Assembly (NCBI GenBank): GCA_002812745.2
Contig: NCSJ02000317.1
Location: 1 to 49,447 of the forward strand
Origin: Scytalidium lignicola
Lineage: Eukaryota; Ascomycota; Leotiomycetes
Length of the DNA stretch: 49,447 bases
Reading direction: 5' to 3'
Part shown: positions 31,189-41,478 of the stretch, piece after piece
Position numbering within the stretch: position 1 is the stretch's first letter
Layout of the letters: each line of letters starts with the position of its first letter
Position numbers and translations under genes: made by a program
Notes under the pieces: generated by a model
Told to the model about the DNA's origin: nothing
What the model saw: only the letters and a program-made list of their open reading frames with translations
The model's database searches: none

Positions 31189-31571
31189 TATATTAGCTCA
31201 TTTTACCGGTCAGCTAGGGGTGGTATTATTCATATAGGATGCTTGGCGTTTGTGGTTTTCTTGTGGATAATTGGTATTGGCGTTCTGGGGTCATGTAAAA
31301 CAGAAATAGTGTCCAAATACCTTTGTATCGAGACGAATGGTCTTGTTCATAGTTGAGATATATGATGACTAGTTAGATTGTATATACATTCAGCTTGCCC
31401 AGTATATATAATGCGAAGCAACAGTAACTCAAACGCGTCGAACAAACAAGAGATTCAAACCAAAACACATAAGCTCTGTGCAATATTAGGACAAAGCAAC
31501 AACACGCTCACGCTCTAGATGAACATTGGCATTAAGATAGCCTTTAAAGAGATGTTCCATAAACATGATAG
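31189..31571. other. Convergent spacer between HOS2 and the transporter gene
   Basis: 383 bp of 3' flanks. Nothing beyond AT-rich sequence was recognised. Confidence 0.5.
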
Positions 31572-33331
31572 TTATGGTATATTAGCTCCTGGCATTAAAG
31601 TCTCTTGAGCATTCTCAGCCTCTTCAACTAATATTTCCCGCTTCATGTAATAAGACCTAACGCCAACATAAACAACCAATATAGATCCAATAAACAACGC
31701 TGCACTCGTAAGCATCAGGTTAACTGGAACAGGATTGCCATGGAAGACAGTATGCATCAAAGCATCGAGCCCGCTCTGACTGAAATTGAACAGGCCAGCT
31801 AAACAGATAATACAACCATAAACTGTACCAAAAGTCCGGAATCCAAACACCTTTGCACTGTAATCTGAGACAGCAGTGTAGTAGAAGGGGCGGTAGAGAA
31901 CGAACAGGGTCACGTTGGCATATGCTGCCCAGGAATAAGGTAATATGCCAAGGATACCTATGGCAGTTGCCAGTGTAACAAGCAGAGATAGGACACTAAC
32001 TGTGCTCGTGTGGTCAAGGATGACACCAATAAAGGGGATAGCTATGAGACCACCCAGGGGCAAGGCGATGTCGAAGAAGGTGTTGAGAGCCACTGCCTTT
32101 TCGTAGGAGTGGAAGAGATATTCATACTGCGGCCGAATAGTAGCAACAAAGAAATTGATACGAGTCATCTGCACGACTGTAAAGAGAGTGATGAGAACCC
32201 ACCAGGGCGAAAGGAGCTGTTGCTTAGCCGTCTTGCCATGCATAGCACCCCAGACACCAGAGATCTTATTTTTATTCTCTTCCTGCTTCATCTGCTTCCC
32301 TCCTGACTTAGATCCAATAAGTTCAGTGATCTCAGAGACAACAGATTCGCGGCGACGATATCTTTCCTCCCAAAGCAATGACGTGTTCTCATCCACCTGG
32401 TCCGCCATTGGTTCACTGGCTTCTTCCACTTCTGTCACTAACTCGCCAACGCTCTTATATGACTGCTTCGGCATAATGAACATTTGGATAAAAAATATTG
32501 CTGCTGGAACTATTAGGTAGGCCAGAAAGAAGTGTTTTAGATCAAAACCCTCGTCAGTCGAGTTGTAAATGAAACGATATCCCAAGAAGATTGCACTGGA
32601 GGAGTCAAATGCACCTGTTATCATAGCGAGGATGAATCCAGAGTGTTGTGGAAATGCATTAGAGAGGTGGAAGGATGATATATAGACAAATGGTCCCCCA
32701 AGGGCAAGGAATAGATAGCCAAATAGATATCCATCGAAAGGTATTTGGCTGGCAAAAGCAAATAACAATGCTCCAGTCGTTAGCAGGATGCTCCCAATCA
32801 CACCACAGACTCTCGGGCCAAAATTATCGAGTATAGCCCCGATAGGAAGCGCAGCCATATTTGTTCCCACAGCAGCAGCGGTGAACATCAAGTTCAAATG
32901 AATTTCTTGCTGAAAACAGACCCTCACATTCTGATCCAGCTCATCCTGCGTGCAAAAATCCCGATATACCTTTTCTTGAACGAGAATTGGTTTTAATGCC
33001 GCATATCCAAAGACTATTCCTGCCGATGCAAGGCAGTATATAACCGCAAGGGCAACTTGAACTATATTGCCCAGTGGAAATTAGTGTTTCCGGGTTTCTA
33101 AGGACTGGTACGGGATTGACACAGTCGAAAATCATAGATGTTGCGGGTCGTCTTACCTATTCTTCGAGATTTAGACACCTGAAATGCCCCAATTGATTCT
33201 ACGGGCTCAACAACCAGAGCGGTTCCGGGTAATGGATTGAAGCTTAGTTTGCGACGTGCGAAATCTGCTGGTGACCGGCCCCGCTCTGGAGAAAAGGACT
33301 CGAAAGACGTGACCCTCTCTAACAAAGACAT
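31572..33331 (-). CDS. FMP42: Major facilitator transporter, Fmp42/SLC43-like
   Basis: Exons 33157-33331 and 31572-33061 over a 95-nt intron (GTAAGA..TATAG) give 554 residues. The first exon encodes a hydrophilic N-terminus; the splice joins SRRI to VQVALAVIYCLASAGIVFGY, the first membrane span. Family motifs are FCTQDELDQNVRVCFQQE, LNLMFTAAAVGTNMAALPIG, LDNFGPRVCGVIGS, LFLALGGPFVYISSFHLSNAF and TGAFDSSSAIFLGY. A central loop of about 100 residues carries SLLWEERYRRRESV. These match the yeast Fmp42 (YMR221C) family, related to human SLC43 amino-acid facilitators. The substrate is not known for the fungal protein. About 12 spans are expected. The frame around 32927 begins without an ATG, which shows that the first exon is required. 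Confidence 0.85.
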
Positions 33332-34035
33332 CTTTCTCTACCGTAACCGCAACCACTGCTACTGTTGTCGTCGTAGAATTGAAGATTTCTCTTCAGCTAC
33401 AGAAGAAGCGGGTCCGAGGTTCAGCTGGCAACTAGCGGGGTAAAGGCGGTGGTGTATGCCAAGAGTTCTGCTAAGGGAGCTCTGAAAATAGATAGGTGCG
33501 TTCAAAGCTCTTTGTACGTGAGAATAGGGTAATCTACAGCATATTCAGAGATTGAGATGCATTGACAAGACCAATTGTGTATATTAAAGGAGAAAGGGAG
33601 AGTTGGAGGCGCGATGAAGTCACGATAAACAGGAGCATAACAGTGATAAGAGACCAATCACTCTCGGCAATTGGGATCTCTGCAGGACCCTGAGCTTGCA
33701 TTAGCGCCCCAAGCCACTATCAGCTTCGATAGCGGAGAAGATAAGATTGCTTCTTCTGCTGTAATAATAATAGTAGATCATGGGTTACGGTGGTAAGGGA
33801 AGCACGGCACGGCACAGCACTGTCTTAAGGAAATGAATGGCCATTTGAAGGCAATATATTATACTGGGTGGACTACATGGCATATTATCCTATGACTTAT
33901 TAGATGAGATTTGTTCGGTTTTGATATATGGACTTGAGAACCCCCTATTTCACAACAGACCTAATACCGAAGATGAACATAGCAGAGTCGACAAAATATG
34001 GTATATTGAGAGGAAATGCAACCCAAGATTCGAGA
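33332..34035. other. Spacer upstream of the transporter gene
   Basis: 704 bp between the transporter start and the stop of the second Zn2Cys6 gene. A short (GGCAC)n-like tract lies near 33803-33818. No coding frame was recognised. Confidence 0.5.
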
Positions 34036-36870
34036 TTATCCCACACTAAAACCCCCTCCTCCTATAGAGTCCGTAATGTTACCAAAGAACAGATCATTAT
34101 AATAGGTTCCGAAATCACCACCACCTAGCGTCATTCCTATAGCCTGTTCGAATCCATCCCCCATGGTGAACTCAACATTCATGTCAAAAGAAGGATCGAT
34201 GTGTTCCGTGCCATTCATGCCATAAACTTGACCTGTCATTCCGCCAATAGGGTTCATATTAAAATCAGAGCTGGGATAAGAGGTATTTGTTTGTAATTGT
34301 TGCCACTCTTTCGAAATCTGATTGTTGCCCTCCGGTTTCAGCTGGCATTCCGAATTGCTGGTCGCCACTTCGCTTAAGAGTTGGAGAGGGGTGTTTGCAG
34401 GACTATAAGAGGGAGGTTGTCCAACTCGTTGTTGTATAGGCGGTATTTGACCTGTTTGGTTGATGTTATTTTGGGGTTCTGCAGAAGTATCGACGTTATT
34501 AGAACTATTTGTTCCAAGATTTGTTGTGTCCCCATGCAAAGATGGCTTTCCATCTTTCTGTCGATGGAACCACGTCTTCAGCATGAGCAATACCATTAGG
34601 AACTTAGCAGCCGTTCGGGACCTATCATCAGCGGCAGTTGCTCGAAAGATATCTACCAGACCATCAAGATATTGCGCAACCTTCATATCATCTTTATTGA
34701 TGACTTTGCCCAACTCACTATTGGGGGTTGCAGCCGCGAAATACATCTTGATCAGCACGACGACAGCGTAAGCTAACCGCACGAAGATTATAACAGGCAG
34801 GCACCGGATAATATCGACCTCTAGCTTCAAGAATATGCTAAATATCCCATCGATTGATGTTAAACAAACTGAAAGGGCACTAATATGTGCTGGGGTGAGT
34901 AATTCTTGCTGAGAAGTTGCGCTCATACTACCGCGTAAAGCATCTTCCGAAAATGGAGGTTTAAATTCTTCGATATTGTGATCCACATGCAAAGCTACTT
35001 CGTGCATATAAAGATTGGCAACATGCTCAGTCATTTTGAGAGATGGTGTCATCACCTCTAGAGGAACATGGCTGCTCCAATTCTCCAAGTCTCTTTCGAA
35101 TCCTTTCAAAGCATATTGTACCTTCAGATCCGAGATGTTCACATTCGCGAGAGGATCATCCATTGAGAATTGTGTGCCAACATCTTCGGCTATATGCTGA
35201 CTCCGGACCCACTGACACAACAGTTTGTCCGAAGGAGCTGCATCTGGCGAGGTTTCAAGAACATCGATGCAATCGGCCATAAAGTTGGTCCAACGGATCA
35301 GATTTGGACGCCGGAGACCCATGGAGACGTTACAACATAGAAAATAGCAGCCTAGCCAAGCTCTTCTGGCTTCGATAGACTCAGCATCCGGAAATGGCGA
35401 TCTACGCCATTGATGCTCCCTCCATAGCCCTACAGGTTTGACACCACTCTTTCTCGGCTTACTTTTTCTACCTAGGCCAATATCAATTGCCATGACAGCA
35501 GCAATATGTATGAGCTGATAGAACTTGAGTTCCTCAAAATGCTCGGGAGGCCAGTACCAAAGAGTACAGATCTGAAGGGCTTGCACCAGCTCGAGAGTTT
35601 TCTCTCCATTGCACATAATCCTGGCAGCAAACACACTCATAACTTCCTTCGTCAACATCTTTGAAAGTTCAGGATAGCATGTTCCGGAACTAGCGCTGAG
35701 AATGGCAAGAAACAATGTTGGGTTCGACTTGCGGACATCGGCAGCTGTTGTTCCAGGCGGAAATACGACTGCAGGTAAATGGGGGGCCATTTTCTCAACG
35801 TAGCAGTTGAACATGCGAGTTGCAGTTTCTGCTGTTACCACCCCCCTATCAATGACGTCTGCATACTCATGGGTAGGTCGAGGGTTCGCAGTGGCGCTCC
35901 CTAAGCCGAACTGTTGTATAGGTCCATGCTGGGCAAACGGTATGTCAACGGGCCGTTTTGGCGTTGCAGCTGAGGCGGGCAATCTAGTGTCAGATGTAGT
36001 AGAAGACTCCCTTTCACTATGTTTCCTCTTCTGCCCGGCCATAACCATTGGGGGAGGGATCTTTTTGCCATCAAATTCTCCTGCTTTAGGATAACTAGTC
36101 CATTCTGGAGGCGTCATTCGAGCTTCTGGACGACTCGAGTATGGAGATCCATATCCACCATTTGTAACTTGCTCGTATGGTTGTTGTCGACCAGGGAGAG
36201 GTGTTGTATCGTGACCTTGACTCTCGCTGCCAACGTCATGGATTACACCACCAGACCTAGATGCTTGCAAGCTCGCCGTCAGAGCATCAATCTTCTTCTC
36301 CAGCTCTGCTACACGGCTATCCGTCTTTTTCTGTCTCTTGCGACTCGGCACAGTAACCACACAGTTGCGGTTCGCCTTTGCACATCTTCTACATGGCCCA
36401 TCAGCGTTATTCTGGTCAGGTTCACACCGAACCTTGAGGCCTCGACATGCCTCGCAGGCTCTCGGTCGTTTGGGGTCGTTTAGTCCACCCTCGCCTCCCT
36501 CAGCTTCGTCTTCTGCAGCACGGTTATCCGCAGCTTGTTCCACGGGTTCTGTGTCGGGGGAAGCTTGGAGATTCTGATTAGGGGAGACATCGAAATTACG
36601 TGATTGACTCTGCAATGTCGCGTCTGCTGTGCCTGGTGCTGTACGTGTTACCCCTGTTTGAGAGTATATATATACACTGCTAGGCTGAGCCGTGCCTGGC
36701 TGAAGTCGTGGATCGATATCCATCTTGAGAATGACCGTGTTGCCGATGTAGTGGTGTCGGCGAGTTGACGCCGCCGTGATGCCGTTAATGGCCGCAGCTA
36801 GCATTGCCCGATCTCCGTATGGCGTAACATCGCCCAAAAGTGGATTAACAGGCCACCGTAGAGCGACCAT
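34036..36870 (-). CDS. Zn2Cys6 transcription factor, War1-like
   Basis: One uninterrupted frame of 944 residues. A second in-frame ATG at 36723 (MDIDPRLQ, 895 residues) has a better context (A at -3, G at +4), so the first 49 residues may be untranslated. The zinc cluster is CEACRGLKVRC..PCRRCAKANRNC with ten residues between Cys3 and Cys4, longer than the usual five to nine. It is followed by a basic SRKRQKKTDSR stretch and a coiled coil (VAELEKKIDALTASLQ). The long middle-homology domain contains YVEKMAPHLPAVVFPPG, ALQICTLWYWPPEHFEELK, IDIGLGRKSKPRK and RRAWLGCYFLCCNVSMGLRRP. The C-terminus is Asn/Gln/Gly-rich, as in activation domains. The CEP..PCRRC cluster resembles War1, the yeast weak-acid-stress regulator. 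Orthology is not certain. Confidence 0.83.
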   Translation of the reverse strand: MVALRWPVNPLLGDVTPYGDRAMLAAAINGITAASTRRHHYIGNTVILKMDIDPRLQPGTAQPSSVYIYSQTGVTRTAPGTADATLQSQSRNFDVSPNQNLQASPDTEPVEQAADNRAAEDEAEGGEGGLNDPKRPRACEACRGLKVRCEPDQNNADGPCRRCAKANRNCVVTVPSRKRQKKTDSRVAELEKKIDALTASLQASRSGGVIHDVGSESQGHDTTPLPGRQQPYEQVTNGGYGSPYSSRPEARMTPPEWTSYPKAGEFDGKKIPPPMVMAGQKRKHSERESSTTSDTRLPASAATPKRPVDIPFAQHGPIQQFGLGSATANPRPTHEYADVIDRGVVTAETATRMFNCYVEKMAPHLPAVVFPPGTTAADVRKSNPTLFLAILSASSGTCYPELSKMLTKEVMSVFAARIMCNGEKTLELVQALQICTLWYWPPEHFEELKFYQLIHIAAVMAIDIGLGRKSKPRKSGVKPVGLWREHQWRRSPFPDAESIEARRAWLGCYFLCCNVSMGLRRPNLIRWTNFMADCIDVLETSPDAAPSDKLLCQWVRSQHIAEDVGTQFSMDDPLANVNISDLKVQYALKGFERDLENWSSHVPLEVMTPSLKMTEHVANLYMHEVALHVDHNIEEFKPPFSEDALRGSMSATSQQELLTPAHISALSVCLTSIDGIFSIFLKLEVDIIRCLPVIIFVRLAYAVVVLIKMYFAAATPNSELGKVINKDDMKVAQYLDGLVDIFRATAADDRSRTAAKFLMVLLMLKTWFHRQKDGKPSLHGDTTNLGTNSSNNVDTSAEPQNNINQTGQIPPIQQRVGQPPSYSPANTPLQLLSEVATSNSECQLKPEGNNQISKEWQQLQTNTSYPSSDFNMNPIGGMTGQVYGMNGTEHIDPSFDMNVEFTMGDGFEQAIGMTLGGGDFGTYYNDLFFGNITDSIGGGGFSVG

Positions 36871-37573
36871 GGGATTTTGAGCCTCGCATATGACTGCACT
36901 ATGGTCCGCCGTAGTATCCCTAGATACATCATTGTTAGGTAGGCTGGTAGGGAGTAGTTTATTTCATCACTCATATAGACTCACTATAGAAAGAAAATCA
37001 ATTGTTATGCATTCGGCTACACATCAGGGTTTATTGATAGCTAAGCTCTGACTTGCATTTCATTTATCATGAATTCCACGCAGGGATCCCGTCCCATGAT
37101 AATGGGAAGGAAGATGACGAACTCCTTTTGCAGTGTTGGGCATATCAGGACTGTTCTGGTTGTCTGGTTGTCTATCATAACGTGTGAGTCCAGCCGCACG
37201 GAGGCTTTTGCACCGCCAAATCAATTACTTCTGACAACCACAAAACCATCAACCTGCATACCTAACACCTCTGGTGTCCATATTCTTATGCCGATGCCTA
37301 ATGCAGATATAATTACCCATGATGCTCAGAAGAGTGGGAACTCAGAGCTTATTCATTCGGATATCACGTATTGACTATCACCCTGCTGACCTGCATCATC
37401 TCCGTGACCGCGACCATAGCTATTATCGGACTTGTAGCGATATGTATGAGATTGGCTCGTGCAGTCAAGACGTAGCCCAAAGAGTGGTAGATGATATGGA
37501 AGCACCATGATAGGGAGTGGAAAGAATTTAACTATCCCGAGAGGTTTGTCTGACATCTTATAACACACGTACC
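36871..37573. other. Spacer upstream of the War1-like gene
   Basis: 703 bp. One frame (37069-37374, 101 residues) was examined and not accepted because it lacks conserved character. Nothing else was recognised. Confidence 0.45.
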
Positions 37574-37858
37574 TCACCCTGAGCTTACGGGTGGAATAAT
37601 TGCGACTTCATCTCCAATCTGGATTGTGGTATCGTTTAAGTCAGGTTGCTGTGATATATCAACGTACTCCATGTTGACCGTGACCAAACAGGAATCTAAT
37701 ATTTTGGCTCGGATTCCTGCATACTTCTGCTCTAGCGTTTCAAAGAGCTTGGATAGCTGGAGCGGAGCGGGTAACAGTTCTGACTCCTTGGACGTATACG
37801 AATTAGCAGAAGCGAAGTAAAGAAGCTTAAATTGTCCAGATGGTGGCATAGAAGCCAT
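37574..37858 (-). CDS. cnxG: Molybdopterin synthase sulfur carrier subunit (MOCS2A/CnxG)
   Basis: 94 residues from the ATG at 37858 (MASMPPSGQFKLLYFASANS). This is the small, ubiquitin-like MoaD subunit, which carries sulfur as a C-terminal thiocarboxylate and with MOCS2B converts precursor Z to molybdopterin. Seen are FKLLYFASANSYTSKESE (first beta strand), LFETLEQKYAGIRAKILDSC, VTVNMEYVD, and the C-terminal GDEVAIIPPVSSG. The terminal Gly needed for adenylation and sulfur loading is present, but the preceding residue is Ser instead of the Gly of bacterial MoaD. A GTAAGC sequence follows PP, so alternative splicing of the end was considered; no downstream exon restoring a GG end was found. 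It is divergent from the CYT-4/Dss1 gene. Confidence 0.88.
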   Translation of the reverse strand: MASMPPSGQFKLLYFASANSYTSKESELLPAPLQLSKLFETLEQKYAGIRAKILDSCLVTVNMEYVDISQQPDLNDTTIQIGDEVAIIPPVSSG

Positions 37859-38262
37859 TGCCAACTCGTCAGCAATAATATATCTCTATGTCTGCGTCAG
37901 TACTAAACTTTCTAGCAAGTGGTTGGGCAATAAAACACGGAGGCGGAAGAAATCGAGTCAGAATATATATTTTAACCACATATAGATCCATTAATGGTAT
38001 CTTCAGTTAATACATGCTATAAAATCATCATAAAGTGATTGATCGTGTTGAGAAGTAAGAAAAATCATACTAACCAGTGCGCTTTATGTCTCCAAAGGTA
38101 GAACAATTAGTTACGAAAGCTTAGTACGCTCCATATACTTTTGCACACAAAGCACAGACCACTTTGATATGGAGATACTATATCACGTGATAACGCGATA
38201 TGGCGTTGACCGAGGAATATTTTAGTAAAAGGATCATTCTGCAGAACCAAGTGTTGGAAGTT
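37859..38262. promoter_or_regulatory. Divergent promoter region of MOCS2A and CYT-4/Dss1
   Basis: 404 bp between the chosen start codons, AT-rich in its left half (37960-38040). It holds a 12-bp perfect palindrome around TCACGTGA at 38181-38192 and a second alternating GATAACGCGATA stretch next to it. Confidence 0.5.
38181..38192. promoter_or_regulatory. Palindromic TCACGTGA E-box
   Basis: A 12-bp perfect palindrome with the core TCACGTGA, the site type bound by basic helix-loop-helix factors such as Cbf1. It lies 71 bp before the chosen Dss1 start and about 320 bp before the MOCS2A start. Binding is an inference. Confidence 0.45.
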
Positions 38263-41200
38263 ATGATTCGCTCTTTTCAACCTCGAACCCAATCAATCAA
38301 AAGTCCAATATGCAGGAAATGTCCACAGTCGCTCTCTTTTCGTCCATTTAGCACAAGTCTGCGAGGATGGCGACGTCCTTTGATAGGACGGGCGCTGCCT
38401 CAAGCATCGAAAGTTATCGATTGCCGGACTAATGTGATTAAAAGATCATTTAGGTTCAGTAAATCGGTCAGTTTATCACAAAAAATCCTTTGTATTTAGG
38501 AAGCTGACTTACACTTGTATTAGGCTCCTACCATATCCCAAGCTTCTTCGATTGAGCCCTTAAATCATGGATTTCCTACAGGCAATATACTCCGGGGAGG
38601 AGCCAAATCAAATATTAGAGAACAGTTCCGAAAATGGGAGGATGAGAATATTTCTAAAGATAGCCAGCCTTTAGTGAATGATGTACCACTTCCAGGACTG
38701 CTTGCCAATGCGTTAACACGTCCACAAGATTCGGAATTCGTCGTAGAGTCGGATTTTGATACGCTCACTGACGGGTCACCTCCTCAAATCGAACATGGCC
38801 AGTTTAGTGACAGTGGCAACAGTTCTGAATATCTTTCCCAGGGCGATCTAGTGGAATTATCGTGAGTAATATTTTGTCCAAAAGATCAATCAGCATTTAT
38901 ATGGATGTCTACTGACATTGATCCTAGTTCTACTGGCAGGCAGCAGCAGGAACTTGCTATTTATGTCCGGGACCTTGAAACTCAATCACAATTCTATACA
39001 ATGTCTGGTAAATATCTGCACCGAAACACAAAAGCTGCCCAATTCTGCGTCACCGGATTCGTTGAACCTCACGAGCTAAGAGAGATTTGTAAATTCCTAC
39101 CAACATCAGACATGCCCGAAGAATTGCGAGATAAACTACATAGCTTTCCTCACGACGTGCCGAGGAGCGTAGGGAAGCCACTTATCCGCAAAATGCTTAG
39201 CTTTTGGGATCAGGCAGATGCTATATATCGAGCAGCAGCGCCCAAACTTGACAATGCTCACGAGGTCCTATGCCACCCAAGAAATTTCACATATCAAACC
39301 CTCAATTCACTAGCGAAAAAACTGTTATCAACATCGGTTCCTACGGCAAATGGAAGTTACTCGAATGAAGCACTTTATGCCGTTCATCGTTCTCTTCTCA
39401 ACAACACGTTCGGGTTTCGAGCGCAGAGGCGAGGAAACCTTCGCACAAGGGGTATTTATGAACTCAGTCCAATTAGCGAAATAAGAAGAATTCGTGATGT
39501 CGTTAATCAGGTACGCAAGTATCAGGAAGAGGAGGTTCTCAAACGCCGCGGTGTGGAAGGTGATACAACACTGCCTCTTGAGCGTTTTGCAATCAAAGCT
39601 CGACGTCTTATTGATCGCAGCCGTGAAACTAGAGCATTCACTCCTCACGGAATAATTAGTACTAGATCAATAAATAGCCACGGCTCAAAAGAATCTAAAT
39701 TGGGAGAACCTTTCGATGATAATGACCAAAATTACATTGGCTTCTTTAAAAGCTGGGCTGCTTTATCGACGTTCGATCCTACTTCATTCTTACATGGGAT
39801 AGGCTCAACCATTCTCCGTACTATTGGGAGATACGATGAAATCCCTTTAGATCAAACCACAGCGTGGACATGCTTGCAAGAGATTGGAGCTATTGCGCCG
39901 TGGGAGAACCAAGCTGTTTATACACTACGCCTCCACGATCGCAAGGCAGGAAATATAGACATTCAGGAAGACACAATGAAACATCTTCGCAAAGACTGGG
40001 GAGATTTGCCCGTGTACTGCATAGATGATATTGGTGCGCAGGAGATCGATGATGGAATTTCAATTGAAACAATTGAACATTCGCAGGAGTTCTGGGTCCA
40101 TGTCCATGTTGCAGACCCTGCAGCACATATACCCCCGGCAGTCCTTCTACAAAAGCGAGTCATTTCTATGCCACAATCAATTTATATGCCAGAGCGAGTT
40201 ATCCCAATGCTCCCTGGAGATTCGGTGAAGTCCCATCTAAGTCTTGGCTCTAATCGTCCCACATTGACTTTCAGCGCAAGAATGGATCTAGACGGAAATA
40301 TTCTCGAAACGAGTATCACACCTGGTATTATACAAAATGTGAAGTTCATTACACCATCTACAGTAGATGAAGTGATCGATGGATCCTCCTCATCAAGAAA
40401 TTTGTCACCAGTTCTTATTGTTGGATCAGCTATCATCCCAGAAACTCCTTCACGACATCTCCTTTCCAGTAAAGACCTTAATAGTGGAGATACTAACAAC
40501 CTCCGACTTCTCTATGATATTGGACAGGCTCGTCGAGCGAAGCGGAGGAGAAAGGGTTGCATTGATGACTGGCGTGATGACTACTCGGTAGCTGTTTCTT
40601 TCAACAGCACTCTTTCTAGGAGACCTGCAGATGACCACAACAATTATTATTCGAGTGACCCCAGCATCCAGATTGCAACTACACCGTATACCCACCAAAT
40701 AAAGTCGAGAGCAAAGGATACTGTGGAAGATATGATGATTATGGCCGGTGAAATTGCTGCGCAATTCTGTTTTGACCGAGGCTTGCCAATTCCATACCGT
40801 CTTACTATCAGAAAACCAGATAGGCAAAGCCCTGCGGAATATTATGAGAAGACTGTCCTTCCGGAAATGGATGACAGAGGTATAATTCCAACCAAAGTAA
40901 AAATGGAATATCTTAGGCTACTACAGACGACGATCTCTACAACTCCTGGACCACATGTTGGTATGGGCATAGACAGGTTTGTAAAGTGCACAAGTCCTCT
41001 GCGTCGATTTACAGATCTCCTAGTGCACTGGCAAATCGAAGCTGCTCTTCTGGAAGAATCTAAACTTGGTCACTCTATTATCGGTAATACCAGGGAATGT
41101 TTTCTTCCATTTTCAAAGGATATGCTTAACAGCCTTATCCCAAATCTGGATACACGAGAACGCATGGCCTCTGCCGGGATGTCTGATGGCCAACGTGCTT

Positions 41201-41478
41201 GGCTCTGCAACTTTCTTGTAAGAGCTTGGAAGCTCAAGGAATCTAAACTTCCATCTACTTTTGACTTCCTCGTCAGGAATGTCCGGCCAGATGGTGTAAT
41301 AAACGGTGTCATCACAGATATACCTGCGCATGCATACATGACTGCTCCATCATCCATTGAACCTCATGAGGTCAATGAGGGAGATATGTTCAAAGTAGAA
41401 CTGGCAGATGTGTGTGTTTATAGACGCAAGATAACTGTCAATGCTATCGAACGTCTTGATGCCTCCACTCTGGGTTGA
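38263..41478 (+). CDS. cyt-4: Mitochondrial RNB-domain 3'-5' exoribonuclease (CYT-4/Dss1)
   Basis: Exons 38263-38466, 38524-38861 and 38928-41478 give 1030 residues. Introns are 57 and 66 nt with CTGAC branches. I chose the ATG at 38263 over 38200 because MIRSFQPRTQSIKSPICRKC and the following Arg/Ser-rich stretch form a good mitochondrial presequence with no acidic residue. SNIREQFRKWEDENISKD in exon 2 and the ELAIYVRDLETQSQFYTMSG entry match the family. The catalytic RNB core is VYCIDDIGAQEIDDGISIE with Asp547, Asp555 and Asp556; Glu553 replaces the second Asp of bacterial RNase II, as in yeast Dss1. Further motifs are MPQSIYMPERVIPMLPG and FVKCTSPLRRFTDLLVHWQ. In yeast Dss1 is the nuclease of the mitochondrial degradosome with Suv3; Neurospora CYT-4 acts in mitochondrial RNA processing. 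Confidence 0.93.

Noticed and set aside
34136..34165. ttcgaatcc sequence resembling a tRNA T-loop
   Set aside because: It lies in the coding sequence of the War1-like gene, and no matching stems form a tRNA.
37069..37374. 101-residue plus-strand frame with a hydrophobic patch
   Set aside because: No conserved motif. It lies in a presumed promoter region, and its hydrophobic stretch is not at the N-terminus as a signal peptide would be.
38200..38262. Upstream in-frame ATG of the CYT-4/Dss1 gene
   Set aside because: It adds an acidic stretch (ALTEEYF) before the presequence, which is unlike a mitochondrial signal. It also lies directly after the palindromic E-box.
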